Assembly: GCA_051453625.1 (NCBI GenBank) | Contig: JBOZIK010000001.1 | Location: 1,307,884 to 1,371,883 of the forward strand | Direction: 5' to 3' | From: Welwitschia mirabilis | Taxonomy: Eukaryota; Gnetophyta; Gnetopsida; Welwitschiales | Length of the DNA stretch: 64,000 bases | Shown here: in pieces, positions 60,111 to 64,000 of the stretch | Numbering within the stretch: position 1 is the first letter of the stretch | Layout: each line of letters begins with the position of its first letter | Translations under genes and position numbers: made by a program | The notes under the pieces: generated by a model | Told to the model about the DNA's origin: nothing | The model's database searches: none | What the model saw: only the letters and a program-made list of their open reading frames with translations

Positions 60111-62116
60111 AATACTCATTTTTATAAGATTATAAGAGTTCAAGATATTAAAGGAAGCATGAGCAAGATATGTCGACAAAACTTAAATCCTTAACAAGAA
60201 TAACTTGGAATTAATTTCATGAAGATTTTCCAAGAGAAGATAGTAGAAACTAGGATTCATAACCAAGAATGTGATTTATTAACTACCAATATCACGAACA
60301 TCTAATAACTTTATGATATTTGTAAGAAAATGAGCAAAAATAGAAATGCAGACAAAATGCATACAAGAATAGGACCAATTAAAAATGCAAGAATTAAATG
60401 GGAACCATACTCATACAATGTTTGAAGACTTCAAGGCTATTTCAAGATTCTAAAGCTCCAAGGTTTCCAACCTCTAAGTTTGAAGTTACAAAGATCTAAT
60501 AACAAAATATTTCTCAAAGATATGAAAATATGAGGAGAATAAAGTCCTATTTATAGCAAGAGGATGTAGGATGTGAAGAGACCCCATCATAAAACAGAGT
60601 GGTAAATTCGATGGAAGTGGTGGAACTGGTGTGGTGAAAGTGGTAGAAGTGGTCAGGGTTTCATAATGTCTCATCATTACTTACTTGACCACTAGGTGCA
60701 TAATATAAAAAATAATAATATTTTTCATCCCATTACATGCAATTAGAAGAATAAGTCATCTCACAATAATATTTTTCATGTAAAATAAAGGAAAGTGAAA
60801 CAATTACATAAGGAAAATAATATTAATGAAATCCACTAATTTACTCACTATCATGACCACTAACTTATCCACTAATAATATCACTAATTTTACTATTGAA
60901 GATTATAATTATGAAGGATTACAATAACAAAAATAATATTATAGCTATTACAACATGAATAGGCTTTTAAGCACAAGATTTTCTAGAATATAATTTCATC
61001 TCAATAATTACAATAACTATATTAGCTTGTAGACTTTATAATAATAAAATTAATTTAATTTAATTTTTAAGCTAAATCTCTAGACCTTGAAATTATGGAC
61101 ATGATATTTCTCCACCCCTTAAAAAGTTTTATCGTTGAAACTTGAACAAGAAAGCTTAGTTCTTTACTATAATACATCTATTTCGTATTCTAAAGTAGCT
61201 TTTACTTCTTCCTCTTCTAATCATTGTACTTTATAATGTTGAATCTATCTTCCTTGAGACTACATCTTTCTCTTGAATCAAAATTTCACTTGATCAAACT
61301 CCAAATGTACTATTTAGTTGAATATCCACTTCTCAATTGTCTAACTATAGATATCAAATTTCTATCTTTGGAACTTAATGCAAAACCCATCTTTAAAGAA
61401 CTTCAAATGACTTGCAATAAGAAATAACTTAAATAAGATTTGTCAAACAAGTCTTTCTTCAATGCCATATAAATTATTGAATAAGGTGGAATTTTATCCA
61501 TGAAAGTTGTTAATCAATGATATAAATCATTGTAATAATAGCAATCGTCTCTTGTGTTTGGAATGATGAAGCCTCTATAAATTTTCTTCCTCTTCTATAT
61601 CATTCTCTTATTGTCAATTATCTTTTATATGTCATTTGTTTGTAACATGGATACATGACTTTCATCACAGATACATTATATATACTTCTATCAAAGTTCT
61701 CTCTTATTCACGTCTTGGTAATTGGAGTCAAATCTTCTTTCACTTCTCTTATTATGTGCTTCTTTCAATGCCTTTATGGCACTTCTGCTTGTATAATCTA
61801 CTATTTATCTTCACCCTTAAATGCTTAAGCTTAGTTCTTTCTTAAAATATAGCCCTTTGACTATCTTCCTTATACCTTCATTATATCTATATATATGACT
61901 TTATGTATGCTTATTTGTAGATATTACTCCCACCCAAGCTCCCCTTAGAATATAGTGTGAGGCATTTCCTCACCTCCATAATATTGCCTTGACAATAACA
62001 TATAATTATTTAGGGTTATGTTACCTATTCCAACTTAACATCATATGCATTGATTAGTATAATTAGAAAATTACTATCAATACTAATTAATCTGAATAAT
62101 CCAATGAATGTAAGTC

Positions 62117-62118
<2 letters not shown>

Positions 62119-62150
<32 letters not shown>
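62119..62150. repeat. (TATG)n microsatellite
   Basis: About eight tandem TATG units occur, preceded by TATATA. It lies within insertion B. Confidence 0.95.
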
Positions 62151-62151
<1 letters not shown>

Positions 62152-62693
62152 TAACTTTTCTATTATAACTAATCAAGGTATATTTGTATTTATGTACATG
62201 CTGATTACTTCTTACATTATTTAAATCCATATTATACCTTAATCTAGCTAATTAAAATTTCTTAAATAATCTATAACTACAATTATTACTTGTCCTTATA
62301 TGTAACTTAATGATAAAAATCTATCTTATTGTATTTTTAATTCCATTTATTATATTTTTAATTCCATCTTCCATTTAAGGATCACTGCTTGGTCTAATGT
62401 ATATAAGCGAAGTAGCCCTCTCCTTTAACTTATTATTAGTTTATGTGCTTTGTTATGAATAATACATATTGTTTAAGCACTTCAAACTTTATTAATCATT
62501 TAGAATGGCCTCATAATATACACGTAATGGACACACTCCTTGAATATAATGTTTGGGAAAATAACTTATCCCTTTCCTTCACTCAAAAATGATCTACTTC
62601 TTATAAATGTATTTATTTGAATAATACACATATATTTTATGCATATGATGTATGGTGTCGAATTAGTACATATTAAAATTTTTATTTTTTAAA

Positions 62694-62770
62694 ATGAAAG
62701 CTTGGAGGAGATTTAAACCTGTGATCTCTTAATGTCCAACTCTACGACTTAACCATTTGAACATAGCTAT
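62694..62770 (-). mobile_element. SINE-like tRNA-derived head in B
   Basis: On the minus strand CAAATGGTTAAGTCG (A-box-like) is followed about 30 bases later by CACAGGTTTAAATCTCC (B-box-like). The layout and spacing are those of a tRNA-derived polymerase III promoter. The rest of the element was not delimited. Confidence 0.45.
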
Positions 62771-63265
62771 TTCTTTTAACTATATTAAAAGTCATGTTCT
62801 ATTAAAATAATTATTTTTACTCTGCGTTTTCAAGAGAATTCATATTAAGGTCTGTGTCTTTAAAACTTCATTTCCCTCCTTATGAATTTTCAAAGAGAGT
62901 ATTGCATAATGGGAACTTATCCACCATGCTAGGTCCTTGTAATAGAGGGTCTTCTCCCTTCTTGCCATGCATTCACTTTTACTCTTCCCCAACTTCCATG
63001 CTCTTCAATCTTTAAGCTTCAACTCAAATGTTGCCTACCTTTACAACATTTCTCTTATGATGTCTCGATGTCTCATCGCTTCAGCTTATTTGTAAGTCCT
63101 ATGTTTTGTAGGATTGAGTCATTATACGATGTTCCATGACATTCCTCTGCATTTCCACTACGTTTCTTAGGTTCTAACATACTTTACAGAGGACTTGCAA
63201 AGAAAAGCTACTACTCTTCAGTTTAGAATTACAGGTATTTTGCATTAAAGATCTTCATTATTACA

Positions 63266-64000
63266 AGGAAGTGATGTGTTTTCTTTTAATATTAAGATCT
63301 TCAAAGCAAAATTGAAAAAGAAAACTAGTAACAAGATTAAGGGTTTCCATTCTAATAATGGTTAAGAATATAGGTTGGCTAAATTCAAGGACTTTCTTGA
63401 TTCAAAAGACATTTGTCATCTAAATATATGTCTAGAAATGCCTCAATAGAAAGGCATTACTAAAGGGTTTAATAGGACCATCATGGGTATGACATATTTA
63501 ATGACGTACCTTAAGGTATGTAATTCCTACGTATGGGGTGAAGTTATTAGTATCATGATCTATCTCAACAATCATACTAGTCATGCTTTTGAAAAGGGTA
63601 TTTTTCCTACTAAAAAAAATGAAATGGATACAAGCTTACTCTGAACCATTTTTGTGTGTTTGAATGTAAGTTATATGTCCATATTCCTATCAAACATCAT
63701 GGCAACCTTGATGCACATGCTCATGTTAACATTTTGATGGGATATTCGATTAGCCACAAAGGATATTACATGTACATTCTTGAGCATAGTAAGATAACTG
63801 TTTCACATGATTTGTTTTTTTTTAAAGCCTCACAGAACATCTCATCTTCATCTCTCCAGGCTACATCCTTCCTCTTATTCTATGCAAATTTTGAATGCTT
63901 AATGTCTTATGGTTGATGAGATAAATGTATCCATTAGTTAAAATTTCTTAGTTCCTTTTAGCCAAAAGGATTTATTCGTAATACAACTTAAGAAGTTGAG
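63266..64000 (+). mobile_element. Ty1/copia integrase, 3' continuation to window edge
   Basis: Plus-strand text resumes the copia integrase: SDVFSFNIKIFKAKL; IKGFHSNNG-EY (compare LRSDNGGEY); QKGITKGFNRTIM (compare QQNGVAERxNRTLxE); YVWGEVIS...YLNN (compare FWxEAVxTAxYLxNR); and at 63656-63916 HIPIKHHGNLDAHA, NILMGYSISHKGYYMYI and ISxDxxF-type text. It is the direct continuation of the fragment ending at 58935. It runs to about 63830 as integrase; the last 170 bases are AT-rich and less clear. Confidence 0.83.

Larger units (their letters stand above)
58936..63265 (-). mobile_element. Long-LTR-like insertion B inside the copia element
   Basis: The left end is TGTAACACCCG, the terminus type seen in A2. 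A second similar start, TGTAACGTCC, follows at 59067. On the minus strand TATAAATAGGAC lies near 60545-60556, and a TCTAAAGCTCCAAGG-type CCAAG segment lies beside it, as in A2. The right end is set where copia integrase reading resumes (TTATTACA|AGGAAGTGATG). No gag or pol is seen in 4.3 kb, so this is probably another solo long LTR or a composite of LTR pieces. The expected target duplication (AATAT on the left) is not visible on the right. Confidence 0.6.

Noticed and set aside
1-64000. CRISPR arrays, tRNA or rRNA genes, organelle or bacterial inserts
   Set aside because: None were seen. The only tRNA-like signals are SINE-type A/B boxes without cloverleaf support.

Overview
This window is AT-rich nuclear DNA from a seed plant. 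The evidence is a plant-type polyamine/amino-acid transporter gene surrounded by degenerate plant retrotransposons (Ty3/gypsy, Ty1/copia, L1-type LINEs, SINE-like tRNA heads). I cannot name the species or family. Only one gene looks intact: a PUT5/LAT-like polyamine transporter on the minus strand (2775-4250), with a probable 5'-UTR intron and short upstream ORFs. Apart from short unannotated stretches, the rest is decayed mobile DNA. Six N gaps interrupt the sequence: 863-1230, 26957-27056, 39845-40327, 46803-46812, 48634-48733 and 54295-55151.

Layout: 1-1303 holds a Ty3/gypsy pol remnant with an internal in-frame deletion, and a small inverted piece of the same sequence across a gap. 1304-5000 is the gene neighbourhood. 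5010-8920 is a minus-strand L1-type LINE lying close upstream of the gene. 8921-13182 is featureless AT-rich DNA apart from a C-rich tract and a SINE-like head. 13183-23335 is a long-LTR element (A1), probably a solo LTR, split by a complete but non-autonomous LTR retrotransposon (R, 15231-21640) whose TTATG target duplication is perfect. About 24900-32450 is a plus-strand LINE split by a copia element (C, 25971-30386). 35100-39052 is a second long LTR (A2) of the A1 family. 39786-40398 is a GT microsatellite around a gap, followed by a minisatellite built on a primer-binding-site-like motif. 44031-53514 is a non-autonomous gypsy-like element (E) with 1.55-kb LTRs, a gag remnant and two tandem copies of its aspartic-protease module. 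About 57400 to the window end is a plus-strand copia element split by another long-LTR insertion (B, 58936 to about 63265).

The elements work as a layered archive rather than a pathway. In three places an older element was opened by a younger insertion, and the interrupted reading resumes on the far side. No bacterial, phage, CRISPR or organelle features were seen, and I found no convincing new biological system. The best leads are the duplicated protease module in E, the uORF-bearing leader of the transporter gene, the long-LTR family (A1, A2, perhaps B), and an isolated G-quadruplex-capable tract at 11722-11758.
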